Shown here: positions 22,401-31,655 of the stretch, piece by piece
Layout: the number at the start of each line of letters is the position of its first letter
How positions within the stretch are numbered: the first letter of the stretch is position 1
NCBI GenBank assembly: GCA_004431415.1
Contig: QPMI01000593.1
Coordinates: 62,001 to 126,000 of the forward strand
Source: Cyanophora paradoxa
Taxonomy: Eukaryota > Glaucocystophyceae > Cyanophorales > Cyanophoraceae
Length of the DNA stretch: 64,000 bases
Direction of reading: 5' to 3'
The notes under the pieces: model-generated
Seen by the model: the letters and a program-made list of their open reading frames with translations, nothing else
Told to the model about the DNA's origin: nothing
The model's database searches: none
Made by a program: the position numbers and the translations under genes

Positions 22401-25400
22401 TCGCTTCCTGCAGGCCGCCAACGCCCTCCTCGCCCTCACCGACGTGCGTGCGAGCCATTCGCTCGCGATCGCCCCAATCCTCGGGCGCTCACTCTGCTTT
22501 GGTAGATTGTGGCGCGCGGGGGGACGGCGGACCTGCGGGCGGAGCTTCCCGGGCGTCTCGCCCAGCTCTTCGCCCAGATCGACATGTGCTCGCCGACCGT
22601 CGATGCGCCCGAACTCGTATCTCACGTGCGCTCGCCCCTGCCGCCGCATAAAGAAAGTGCCGATCGTGACAAATTACATTTCTCGGCAGGTGGCGGGCGC
22701 GGTGGACAAGCTCGTCGCGGCGCTGCCGGCCAACGAGACCGCCTCCGAGCGGGAGGCGTCAGAGCTGCTAAAGGGTGTGCTCGTGGCCGCCGCCTCGTGC
22801 AACCTGTGCGGCTTCCAGGCCGGCTCGTCCCAGCAGAGCAGCGTCAGCGTCGCGTTCGCCCGCGGTGCGTGCGAGGCAGCTGACCGCGCGCGTCCAATTT
22901 CGGCTGATTCGGCGCCGCAGTGTGCGCGGAGGGCAGCGGCGGCGATCCGCTCCGCATGTCGGCGCTCGGGATGTCGGAGGAGGGCATCCCGGTGGCGACC
23001 GACGTCGAGTTTCCCCACGCGCTGCGCAAGATGCTGCAGGCGGAGGGGATCGACCGGGCCGGCGATCCGGTCGGTGCGCTAGCTCGCTTTGGCGTCCTCG
23101 CGGCTCGTCTCCCCTCTGCCTCTGAGCATGCGATTCATTTCCGCAGTGTCACTCGTGTATATTGGGAGGCCCGCGCGGCCCACTGCGGGAGAGCAGGACA
23201 ACTCGTCAAGCGCCGCTCCGCCGGCGTGGGTGGTGCTCGGCGGAAAGATAGACGTCAAGGTGCACAATCCCAGTCAGGAGTCGCCGTCGCAGCCGCTGCG
23301 CGTGGCGAACCTCAGCGAGCCCATCGTCTTCCGCTTCCCGTTCAACGAAGCCGCCGTCAACGGGACGCAAGGTGCGCACCGCGTCCAAACGGCAGTTGGC
23401 GTTCCTTTTCGCGGTAGCTGACGGCCATATCATTTGCAGGCGACTTGAACATTCTCTTCATGAACGATGGCGACTCGGAGTGGAGCTCGTGCGGGCCGCT
23501 CCTCAGCACGTACACCGTCGAAAGCGGCGGCCTCGTGTACAGCGTGGGCGAGGGCGCCTGCAACCACCTCACGTGCGTCCTTTTACCCGGGCCGGCGGCC
23601 CAGCCCGCCTCGCTTATCTTCTTCCTCAGATCGTTCGCCGTGGGCGCGTCGCCGGTGCGACCCGACATCGCTGCAGCGCCCGCCGCGGGCCTGGTCGTCC
23701 CGATCGGCGCGGCGGGAGGAGCGGCAGCTGCAGGTGCAAGTGCAGCCGCACCCGCTTCGCCGCCGAACGTTGTTCCGCCTGTCGTCGGCTCCCTGCTCGC
23801 CCTCATCGTCCTGGCACTGCTTCTGCTCCTCTTCCTGTTTCTCCGGAGGCGACGCAAGCAAGCGGGCGCGCCCTCAGCGGACGCTGTCTCCGACCCTGCG
23901 ACGAACGAATACGGCATCGACGACGCGCCCGGAGAGGCGTCGGCCCCCAGCGCGGCGGAGGAGGTCCGAGGCGTTGAGCTCGTCAAGCCGGCAGCGCCAA
24001 TGCAGGCCGTCCACATGAAGGCGCCACTGCTGGTTTCGGACGAGGCGAAGGTCTCCGAGTCTGTCGAAATAGAGTCGAGCCCGACCGGCGTCGACGCTTC
24101 GATTTCGAGCGAGCTTGACTGGAGCGATCCAAAGGGGCTGGAAGCTGGCGTCGTGGCGGCCTTGGAGAGCAAGTCGTCGTCGTCGAATTCCGCAGTCAGC
24201 TGGCGCAGGCGCTCGTGCAGCCCCGCGCTCGTTATGGAGTCCGATCTCCTCGAGCTGGAGCCCACTCGCGTCTCCCCCGCGCACGGCACATGCGACAACA
24301 GCCAGGTGCTGGAGGACCCGACGAGCTGCAAGGACGACCCGGCCGCGGCTCGGCCCTCGTCTGCGGGCAGCGGGCGCGGCGATCCTCGCCTCGTCTCGGT
24401 CGTTGGTCGTCCAGAGTCGGGCGAGCTTGGTCGCGCGGATGTGCTTCAAGGCAGCACGACTCGCGATCGGGCCGTGCAGCATCCCATCTCACCCGTCACC
24501 TCGGAAGCGTTGCACTCACAGGAGGAGGTCGCAGTCGAGTGTTGCCCAGTCACCACAGCCGGTGATGCGAACGGAATGATGCGCAAAGATTCGTGCAGCG
24601 CGCGGCAACTTCTCCAAGTTTCTTCGGCTGCATCTGCGGAGCTGCACCTGCCGGAAGACGCGGAGGGACCATCAGAGTCCGACGGTTTGACTTCCGGCCT
24701 CGAGTTTGGCACCGGCGCCGATCGAGTGGCGCCGACGGCGGGTGGCGATTGCGACCGGAAGATCGTGCAGATCTTTATTGGAAGCAAGGAGCAGCAACCG
24801 GACGCAGACATTCTGGGGCGGGCCGACGTGAACTTCGGCAGCAGATTGAATGCGGGGCCGACGAGAATGGACGTGCCGCTTCTCGTGGACAGCGACGATG
24901 AGGGCGCCAACGTTCAAGACGCGGCGTCGCTGATCGCAACGAAATCCGGCCGTGCCCTGCTCGAATCATCGTCAAATGACAGGCACGACCGATCGCCGGA
25001 GGCGTTGAGTGAAGCAAGACTTCAGCAATCGAGCTCAGTCAACATCACTGCAGCTGCAACGCCAGGCAAGGGCGCCGAAGCTGTCAGAAGCGACGACGCA
25101 ACCGCCTTATGGCTACCAGAGACGTGCAGCGTGCCGGCAGATGCAGGCCGAATCCTGGGCGGGCGGACCATCAATGTGTCGGGCCGCGATGCGGAGGACA
25201 AGAACCGCGCGGACGTTCGTTTCGGGCGTCGGAGCAGCGCAGCGGACAGCCCGCCTGCGACGGCATCCTTCAAGCGGGACCTTGAGACCGCGACAGCGGC
25301 CACGGCGAACGCCGTCCCCTCGCTCGCTGCAACAGTTGCGATTCCATTATTCAGCGCGGGCAAACGGCCCGCACCGGCGGCCGCGGCGCCGGCTGCGAGC

Positions 25401-28400
25401 AATGGCGACGGCGACGGCGCGGATCTGCTGTTGGCCGAGTTCAGCAAGGCGACGCTGCAGAGGTCGAGCGCTACCGCGTCGACCTCGATCTCCAATGCTC
25501 GCGTCAGTGGAGAAGAATCCGGCGTGTTGCTGTCGGCGTCACGCAGCGCGCCAATGGATGCGGACCCGAGCCGCGGCGGCCGGACCGTCAATGTGTCGGG
25601 CCGCGATGTGGAGGACAAGAACCGCGCGGACGTCCGTTTCGGGCGTCGGAGCAGCGCAGCGGATAGCCTGCCTGCGACTGCATCCTTCAAGCGGGACCTT
25701 GAGACCGCCACAGCGGCCACGGCCAATGCAGCCCCCTCGCTCGCTTCAACAGTTGTCATTCCGTCACTCAGCGCGAACAAAGCGCCTGCACCGGCGGCCG
25801 CGGCGCCGGCTCCGAGCAATGCCGGTGGCGACGGCGCGGATCTGCTGTTGGCCGAGTTCAGCAAAGCGACGCTGCAGAGGTCGGGCGCCAGCATGTCGAC
25901 CTCGAGCCCCGACGCTCGTGCCACCGGCGACAAATCTAGCGTGTTGCTGCCGGCGTCGCGCAGCTCGCGAACGGATGCGGACCCGAGCCGCGGCGGCCGG
26001 ACCGTGAATGTGTCGGGCCGCGATGCGGAGGACAGAAGCCGCGTGGATGTCCGGTTTGGACGTCGGAGCAGCGCAGCGGACAGCCCGCCTGCGACCGCAT
26101 CCTTCAAGCGGGACCTCGAGACCGCCACAGCGGCCACGGCAAATGCAGTCTCCTCGCTCGCTGCAACAGTTGCGATTCCATTATTCAGCGCGGACAAGGC
26201 GCCCGCAGCGACGGCCGCGGCGCCGGCTGCGAGCAATGGCGGCGGCGACGGCGCGGATCTGCTGTTGGCCGCGTTCAGCAAGGCGACGCTGCAGAAGTCG
26301 AGCGCAACCGTGTCGACCTCGACCCCCGACGCTCAAGTCAATTGCAACGGCGACGAATCCAGCGTGTGGGTATCGGCGTCGCGCAGTGCGCCAACAGATG
26401 AAGGCCAGAGCCACGGCGGCCGGGCCGTCAATGTGTCGGGCCGCGATGCGCAGGACAGAAGCCGCGCGGACGTCCGTTTCGGGCGTGGGAGCAGCGCAGC
26501 GGACAGCCCGCCTGCGACGGCATTCTTCAAGCGGGACCTCGAGACCGCCACAGCGGCCACGGCAAATGCAGTCTCCTCGCTCGCTGCAACAGTTGCGATT
26601 CCATTATTCAGCGCGGACAAGGCGCCCGCAGCGACGGCCGCGGCGCCGGCTGCGAGCAATGACGGCGGCGACGGCGCGGATCTGCTGTTGGCCGAGTTCA
26701 GCAAGGCGACGCTGCAGAGGTCGGGCGCTACCACGTCGACCTCGACCCCCGACGCTCGCGTCAACGGCGACAAATCCAGCGCATGGCCGCCGGCGTCGCG
26801 CAGCTCGCCAACGGATGCGGACCCGAGCCGCGGTGGCCGGACCGTCAATGTGTCGGGACGCGATGCGGAGGACAGGAGCCGCGCGGACGTCCGGTTCGGG
26901 CGTCGCAACATGGCATCCGATGACGAAATATCGAGAACTGTGAGACAAGCAAGCGTAACTCCTCTCGGAGCTCAAGGCGGCATCCCATCGATTGCTTCTG
27001 CGCTCGTGGAGCCGTTGGTCCCGTCCAGAGCGAACGATTTGCAGGTCCTCGAGACGCATTTGGAACCAGCCGCAGCAGCAGTGCACGAGGCGCCGTCAGT
27101 CAAGAAGTACAGCACGCTTCACGAGGTCGACGAGTTGCTGGCCGAACTCAGCAGCAACGTGGTGCGGCGGCCGAAAGCTGGTCCCGACAACACCCGCAGC
27201 AACGTTCCACGACCGGAGACGGAACGTGCACCGACGGACGCGGACCAGAGCCGAGGCGGCGCGCGGACCGTGGCTGTTTCGGGTTGCAATGCGGAGGAGG
27301 CGAAGGGTCGGGCGGAGGTCCGGCTTGGCAGTCGGACGGCAGGCGCGATCGAGCACGATCGGCCGGCGCGCAGCTCCGCGCAGGACGCTCTCGTTGTTCC
27401 GCTGCTTGCAGTCGACCCGGGCTCACGCAACGACGACGACCGCCTCATCGAGCTTGAGTGGAAGAAGATGCTGCACGGGTCGGATGCCGATCGCGAAGTG
27501 TCGGCAGAGGCGAAGACGGCGACCAGCGAGGGCTCAAACTCGTCTGTGACTGCTCTGGAGCTCCGTCGCGACCCATCGGCGCTGCAGAGCATGTCGACCT
27601 CAGCCCGTGACACCCGCGCCGTCGGCGACGGCGACGACGTGTGGCTGTCGGCGTCGCGGCGCGCGCCGACGGATGCAGACCAGGGCCGGAGCGACGCGCG
27701 GACGGTGAACGTGTGGGGCCGCGATGCGGAGGACAAGAGCCGTGCGGAGGTTCGGTTCGGGCGTCGCCCGGTGGACGAAGCCGACGCGCGGCCGTCGGCG
27801 TACGCGCGCACCGACGACGCGCTCGTGGTGCCAACGCTGAGCCCGAACGACAACGACGACGAGGAGCGCCTCATCGAGCTGGAGTGGCAACGCTTGGTGC
27901 GCGGCAAGGGCGGCTCGGCCGGCGCCGGCGCCAGCGCCGACGCCGACGCCGATCGCGAGATCGATGGCATGCTCGCGGAGATCATCGGGACGCCTATCCG
28001 CGGCGCCGCGCCGGCGCCCAAGAGCGCGGCACCGGTCGCTCCGCAGTCGACGTCGACAGGCGCGCCCGAAGCCGGCGCAGAAGACCCCGATTTCGGGCCC
28101 TCGCGCCGGTATGGTCCGCCGGGGTCCGACGCGGCCGGAGAAGCTCGTGCGAGATTGGTCGATGTGAGCGCGCGGAAGGGCGCGAGCGATCGCGACGGAC
28201 GCGTGGAGGTGCACTTCGGGCGCCGGTCGGCGGCGAACGAGTCCGATGGCGGTCGATCCCTGGCCACCTTCAGCGCGCTGCCGCGGCCGATCTCCGTCCC
28301 CGTCCTGGCGCCGCCGGAGGACTCGGATGGCTCGGAGGGCAAATCGGCAATCGGCCTCGAGTGGAAGCGCGGGCGCGGCACCTGGGACGATCGCGAGGGG

Positions 28401-30364
28401 CCCGGCAAGGGCGGGGGCGCCGGCGGCGCTACTATATCCGTTCCGGCGACCGCCCAGCCCAGCGAGGAGGTACCCGGATTCACCCGCACCGGCCGCCCAA
28501 CCTTCGGCAACGGGCAGGCGGCGGCCCCCGCCGGCGCGCAGGCCGCCGCGGGGCCCGCCGCGGCGCCGACGGACGTCGGGTTCGGGACGTGGAAGAAGGG
28601 CCAACCGCCCGCAGCTGCAGGCGGCGAGGGGCAAGCGCGCGGCGACGCGCGGGCGGTCCACGTCGCCGGCGGCAGACAGCAGCAGCAGACTCGGCCGGGC
28701 CGGTCGGACGTGCGCTTCCTGCACCTCAAGAGCGGGGACGGCGACGGCGTCAACCGGTTCCGACCGCCGGCGCCCGACGCGCTGGTGCACCCGCGGCCGA
28801 TGGCGGGCGGCGTGGTCGTGCCCACTCTGGCGCCGGCGCAGGCGGAAGACGGGCGCGAGGCGTCCGTTCCCTTCGACTGGCGCAGGGCGGGGCGGGTGTG
28901 GGACCCCGACGCCTCCGACGGTCCGGAGCAACAGCCGCCGGCGGCGCCGAGTGCGGCCGCCGCGCCGGCGCCTGGACCGGATGAGAGCCTGCCCGCGTTT
29001 ATCCGCCTGAAGCCGCCCGCCGGCCCCAGGCCCGCCCCGCCGCCGCCGCCCGCCGCCCCGCCCGCCGCAAGCCCGTCGGGCCCGCCGAGCTCGGCCGGGG
29101 CCCTGGATGCACCGCGCGCCCCCACCTCCGGCGGAGGGTCCGCCGAAGGACGCGGCGCGCGGGCTCGCGCGCACCGTCAGCGTGGCGGAGCGTGCCTTGG
29201 ATCAGGCGCGCCCCGGGCGCGCGGCGGTGCACGCGCACCGCGGCCACGGCCAGCGCTCGGGCGGGGAGGCCGGCCCGCGGCCCGCGGGCGCCGCCGCCGG
29301 AGCCAGCGAGCGGGGCGCCCAGCTCGACCCCTTCACCGTCCTGCGCAGGCCGCAGCCGGCGCTCAAGCCCCCGACCGCGGCGCCCGCGAGGCGCAAGCCC
29401 AAAGCGCAGCCGGCGGCGGCGGCGCGGGCGCGTGGCCGCCCCCTCCGCCCCCGGCGGCGACGGAGGAAGACGGGGCGGGCGACGGCGACGCGGTGCGGGG
29501 TATGCGGGCGACGAGTCGGGGGCCCTGCTCGTGTACGACGAGCTGGCCCCCGTACCCCACTTCCACTTTGTCCGGCGCGCGCCCTCCGTCTCCACGCTGG
29601 CGGCCCCGGCCGCGGCGAGCCCGGGCAAGCAGCCCGCGCCGCCGCGGCGGCGGCCGCCGCCTCCACCTGGGTCGCACCGGCGCCTGCAGCTGCCCCCAGG
29701 CCTCCAGTCGCGCCGGCGGGCCCCGCGGACAAGTCGGCGCCGCGCGAGCGCGGCCCGGCGCGGAGGAAGGAGGTCCGCGCGGCGGCCGATCCCGGCCGCG
29801 CCGGGCGGCAGGCGGCGGTGAGCGTGCGCGGCGCAGTCGCAGGCAGCGGCGTCCGCCCCGCCCGCACGGACGCGGCCCAGGAGGCGGCCGCCTGCCGGGC
29901 CAGGGCGGCCCGGGACACCGCAGTCCCTGCAGGGCCGCCGCCGGCGCCAGCGGCGCGCGGGAGGAGGAGGAGGAGGAGGGGCACAAGGGGCTGCAGCGGG
30001 CGGGCTCCTGGTCGGACCTTACTCGGCACAAGCCGCCGGGCGACGAGGGCCGCCCCGTCTGGCCCCACCAGTCGGCCCCGGCCCCCGTTCCCCAGCCGGC
30101 CCCGCCCGCCCCGCCGGCCGCTGCTGCAGCCGACCCGAATTCGAGCCCAAATCCCGCGCCCTCGGATCCGAACCCTGTACATGTGGCGCCGTCCGGGCCA
30201 GTGCCGCTGTTCCAGTCTCGGCCGCCCTCGGCGGCGGCCCTCGAGCTCGCGGGCCCTCCGTGCCGGCCGCCGGCGCCGCCGGCTGGCTGTGGGCCAGCGC
30301 CGGCCCCGCCGCCGGCGCGCTGGAGATCCACGTCGAAGACCTCGAGGACCTCGAGGATTATTAA
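3991..30364 (+). CDS. Giant single-pass surface protein: NHL modules, Ser-Pro linkers, REJ, GPS, repetitive tail
   Basis: The start at 3991 gives a signal peptide interrupted by a 67 bp intron (4064-4130): [10 protein letters not shown], then [18 protein letters not shown]. Downstream the frame passes, through many short introns, across six NHL beta-propeller modules joined by Ser-Pro linkers, a 3.15 kb Ser-Pro array, a REJ-like region, a GAIN-like region with a GPS motif, one transmembrane helix and a cytoplasmic tail of about 2,000 residues. The likely stop is TAA at 30362-30364, after the acidic end [14 protein letters not shown] blades form protein- or glycan-binding propellers; REJ and GPS occur together in polycystin-1 and sea-urchin egg-jelly receptors. 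The product is therefore probably a cell-surface recognition or adhesion molecule. Exact exon chains in 19.1-23.4 kb and 29.0-30.4 kb are unresolved. Single-base indels break the frame in Ser-Pro DNA. A split into two genes near 19.1 kb is possible but less likely, because the linker reads straight on into the next exon. Confidence 0.62.
4496..6055 (+). other. NHL-type propeller module 1
   Basis: After splicing, blades read [12 protein letters not shown] then [20 protein letters not shown] and a Cys-Thr-Leu-Ile-Ala-Gly end, [41 protein letters not shown] and [19 protein letters not shown]. These follow the NHL pattern: Ala-Gly-x-Gly, hydrophobic strand, Asp, Asn-x-x-Ile-Arg-[RK]. The module is the same design as modules 2-6 but clearly diverged in sequence, so it predates the recent tandem expansion. 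Confidence 0.65.
6056..6735 (+). repeat. Ser-Pro linker 1 of the giant protein
   Basis: Low-complexity DNA encodes [20 protein letters not shown]-type repeats that grade into [16 protein letters not shown]. It then ends in the conserved junction [16 protein letters not shown], where a GC-AG intron leads to the next NHL blade. Such Ser-Pro stretches in algal and protist surface proteins are usually extended and O-glycosylated. The antisense reading frames are open but are mere shadows. Confidence 0.6.
6468..8343 (+). repeat. Tandem 1.9 kb unit A (linker end plus NHL module 2)
   Basis: First of four head-to-tail copies. It covers the end of a Ser-Pro linker, the junction SSSPAVAG, the blades [11 protein letters not shown] + [18 protein letters not shown] + [16 protein letters not shown] + [20 protein letters not shown] + [20 protein letters not shown], then [19 protein letters not shown] and [15 protein letters not shown]. 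Introns are as conserved as exons. This copy differs from B-D by several single-base changes and short gaps, for example near 7131 and 7188. Confidence 0.75.
8344..10240 (+). repeat. Tandem 1.9 kb unit B (linker plus NHL module 3)
   Basis: Second copy, 1,897 bp after unit A by matching anchor words. It is near identical to unit C over its whole length, introns included. It begins in the linker [15 protein letters not shown]-like DNA (gatgcggagacgcc) and ends just before the same word in the next copy. One-base insertions relative to unit A occur at about 9016 and 9070. Confidence 0.8.
10241..12135 (+). repeat. Tandem 1.9 kb unit C (linker plus NHL module 4)
   Basis: Third copy, almost identical to unit B. 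It carries three one-base losses in C runs compared with B: near 11811 (gagccgtg for gagcccgtg), 12095 and at the start of the next linker near 12153. The loss near 11811 lies in a segment that appears to be intronic. The other two fall in Ser-Pro coding DNA and would disturb the frame if real. Confidence 0.8.
12136..13900 (+). repeat. Tandem 1.9 kb unit D (linker plus NHL module 5)
   Basis: Fourth copy. It is close to B and C up to about 12,740, shows more substitutions from about 12,740 to 13,330 (for example [10 protein letters not shown] and [10 protein letters not shown] variants), then matches again and diverges for good after about 13,760. It therefore joins the expanded array to the older, diverged module 6. 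Confidence 0.75.
13965..15900 (+). other. Short Ser-Pro linker and NHL module 6
   Basis: A short linker (about 13,990-14,110, [17 protein letters not shown]-like) leads to [19 protein letters not shown]. An intron with a GT donor (gtcggcctg, about 14,223) joins this to FGTTAFFNT. Further blades are [61 protein letters not shown] and [20 protein letters not shown]. The equivalent intron in modules 1-5 uses a GC donor. Introns are AT-richer here than in the tandem copies. Confidence 0.62.
15900..19085 (+). repeat. 3.15 kb Ser-Pro array (extracellular stalk)
   Basis: The array is built from words such as gagcccgagcccgtcgcc, giving [17 protein letters not shown] units of about 14 residues. From about 18,120 it simplifies to pure PSPSPSPSP with rare Ser/Ile/Thr variants. 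All six frames are open for long stretches because the repeat lacks stops. The Ser-Pro frame is the biological one: it enters from [18 protein letters not shown] and leaves as [18 protein letters not shown]. At least seven single-C losses (about 16,468, 16,475, 16,516, 17,500, 17,641, 18,607, 18,757) shift the Ser-Pro reading between frames. Confidence 0.75.
19086..21990 (+). other. REJ-like region of the giant protein
   Basis: Exons after the Ser-Pro stalk read [135 protein letters not shown] and [20 protein letters not shown]. Repeated Cys pairs, Tyr-x-Phe-x-Val-Thr-Val-Thr-Asp and a 'FRVEVP...W' element are typical of REJ modules in polycystin-1 and egg-jelly receptors. Exons are short and separated by introns of about 60-100 bp; not every junction could be fixed. 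Confidence 0.58.
21990..23600 (+). other. GAIN-like helical region and GPS motif
   Basis: Exons encode amphipathic helices ([60 protein letters not shown]), then beta-rich segments ([36 protein letters not shown]). They end in a GPS-type motif from 23,441: [19 protein letters not shown] followed by [14 protein letters not shown]. The Trp, paired Cys and His-Leu-Thr triplet match the autoproteolysis site of adhesion GPCRs and polycystins, where cleavage falls between Leu and Thr. The intron before 23,441 starts GTGCG. Confidence 0.7.
23600..25150 (+). other. Transmembrane helix and start of cytoplasmic tail
   Basis: A Pro/Ala stretch leads to a strong transmembrane helix at about 23,766-23,850 ([20 protein letters not shown]), followed by a basic stop-transfer LRRRRKQAG. 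This orients the protein with its NHL/REJ/GPS part outside. No further membrane helices follow, unlike polycystin-1 (11 passes) or adhesion GPCRs (7). The tail then runs as Ser/Glu/Asp-rich sequence without introns, with an early repeat unit ([10 protein letters not shown]) near 24,815. Confidence 0.7.
25158..26925 (+). repeat. Cytoplasmic tail repeats, about 139 residues each
   Basis: Five units begin at 25,158, 25,575, 25,992, 26,415 and 26,832; spacing is 417, 417, 423 and 417 bp, all multiples of three. Each starts [14 protein letters not shown], then [34 protein letters not shown] and [15 protein letters not shown], ending in a variable Ser-rich stretch. The fifth unit diverges after FGRR. 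Preservation of frame between copies shows this strand and frame are coding. I do not recognise the repeat. Confidence 0.8.
26925..29050 (+). repeat. Diverged tail repeats
   Basis: Four older copies follow: near 27,260 ([32 protein letters not shown]), 27,690 ([33 protein letters not shown]), 28,145 ([32 protein letters not shown]) and 28,645 ([33 protein letters not shown]). The core is [R]-x-V-x-V-x-G, a spacer, R-x-[DE]-V-R-F-G-R, then V-V-P-x-L and an acidic [LF]-[ED]-W-[KR] box. These units keep the [LF]-[ED]-W box, which the near-identical units at 25.2-26.9 kb lack. Confidence 0.7.
29050..30364 (+). other. 3' end of giant gene, frame uncertain
   Basis: One frame stays open to 30,398, but plausible protein jumps between frames: [20 protein letters not shown] (frame of 29,107), [20 protein letters not shown] (frame of 29,192), [20 protein letters not shown] (frame of 23,445) and the acidic end [15 protein letters not shown] with TAA at 30,362. 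The DNA is extremely GC-rich and Pro/Ala-coding. Either small introns or single-base assembly indels explain the shifts; I could not place the junctions. Confidence 0.4.
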
Positions 30365-31655
30365 TAGCCCCTCTCTTAAAGAAACGGGCCCGGGGTAAAG
30401 GAGAAACCCCCGTCGGTAGTAGTATTACTAAGTAGTATTATCATTTGTATTTCTGCTTGCATATATAGCGATTTATACCAAGCCTTACAATTGAAGGAGC
30501 ACGTCGACGGACACAGATCTAGAAGAAACCTTGTAATGAGAGACTGCGGATGGGGACGGCCTCCCCCCCCCCCCCCCCCCCCCCCGGGGGGCTCTCGCCA
30601 ATCGGCAATATTAATGACCGTTTCACGGTGTGTCACTACTGGTAGTACTGTTACTAAGTTAACGTTACTGTGCAGTGTTTACGCGGTCACCGGGTTAGGT
30701 TTCGAATTCCAAGTTTCTTATTGAAGTACTAGTACTAGCTAGCTATAGTGTGTCACGTCGACTCACGTCACACATGACTTGTGAGTCAAGTTGTGACTCA
30801 GTTGTGAGTTGTGACACGAGTCACATGCACTGTCACAGTGTTAACGTTGCTAATTATAATAATTGTTATGGAACCGTCCGGGAGTTCGCCATCTTTTGAA
30901 CAGATCTAGACGTACGCTTGGTTCGTTGAACAACTTGCCAATTGCAAGTTGCAAGTTTTGTATTGTACGCCTCCAGAACTTAGAAGTTTGAACTATAAAA
31001 GTCTATAAAGATGCAGTATACTAAATATTGTTTTCGCGAGCTGTGCACTATTGCTTTGTTAAAAACGTTGTCCTTAATATTACTCAGTACTCTACGGCCC
31101 AGGCTACGGGGGCCGCGGTTATTACTTATAACGCGTCATTAGCATGACGTTATAACGTCATTCGTTATAACGGTGACCGCATAACGACAACCATCATGGC
31201 ATGCGGGGCCTTGCGGGCAGACTGCCGCAGTACTAGTGGGCGCATCGCCGCGCATGCTGCACTGCCGCAGTGCAGCTGCAGAGCTCGAGGCCCATGCCAA
31301 TTTTGGTAGCGTACGTACTGTAGAATGCAAAATAGTTATTATGGGGGATATTTTTATTACTAAAGTTGCGAGGCCGCTCTAATAAAGATTTTAGAGTAAT
31401 AAAGCAGTGCTGCGAAGAAGGGGTACACCCTTTAACCTCGTCGCGATCGGCGCCCTTCTTCTTTTTTTTTTTCAGTAATCCCTAGTGTACATGTATTAGG
31501 GGACTGGTGCCCCAAGTTGACAAACAGCTAATGCTATCTGCCTACCCTAGGCCTAAGCCTACAAACACACGACAAGTCTAGCTTACCTCCCCCCTATTGG
31601 GTCTCCAGCTAGACTAACCCCGAGGGAATCTCCCTACTGCGAGCCCTACCCCCTA
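30365..31655. other. AT-rich intergenic spacer
   Basis: There is no supported gene. It contains a C23-G6 homopolymer junction (30,563-30,591), a stretch dense in GTCAC/GTGAC words (about 30,750-30,840) and several AATAAAG words. One pair at about 31,378-31,405 (ctaataaagattttagag, then taataaagc) resembles a pair at about 33,146-33,175, on the other side of the GC-rich island. Confidence 0.4.

Noticed and set aside
25022-27000. Minus-strand and other-frame ORFs across the tail repeats
   Set aside because: They are shadows: unit spacing is a multiple of three in any frame, but only the plus frame continues from the GPS and membrane helix with sensible motifs.
27119-29125. 668-codon minus-strand ORF
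   Set aside because: Antisense shadow of the GC-rich tail exon; no motif, and composition mirrors the plus-strand codon bias.
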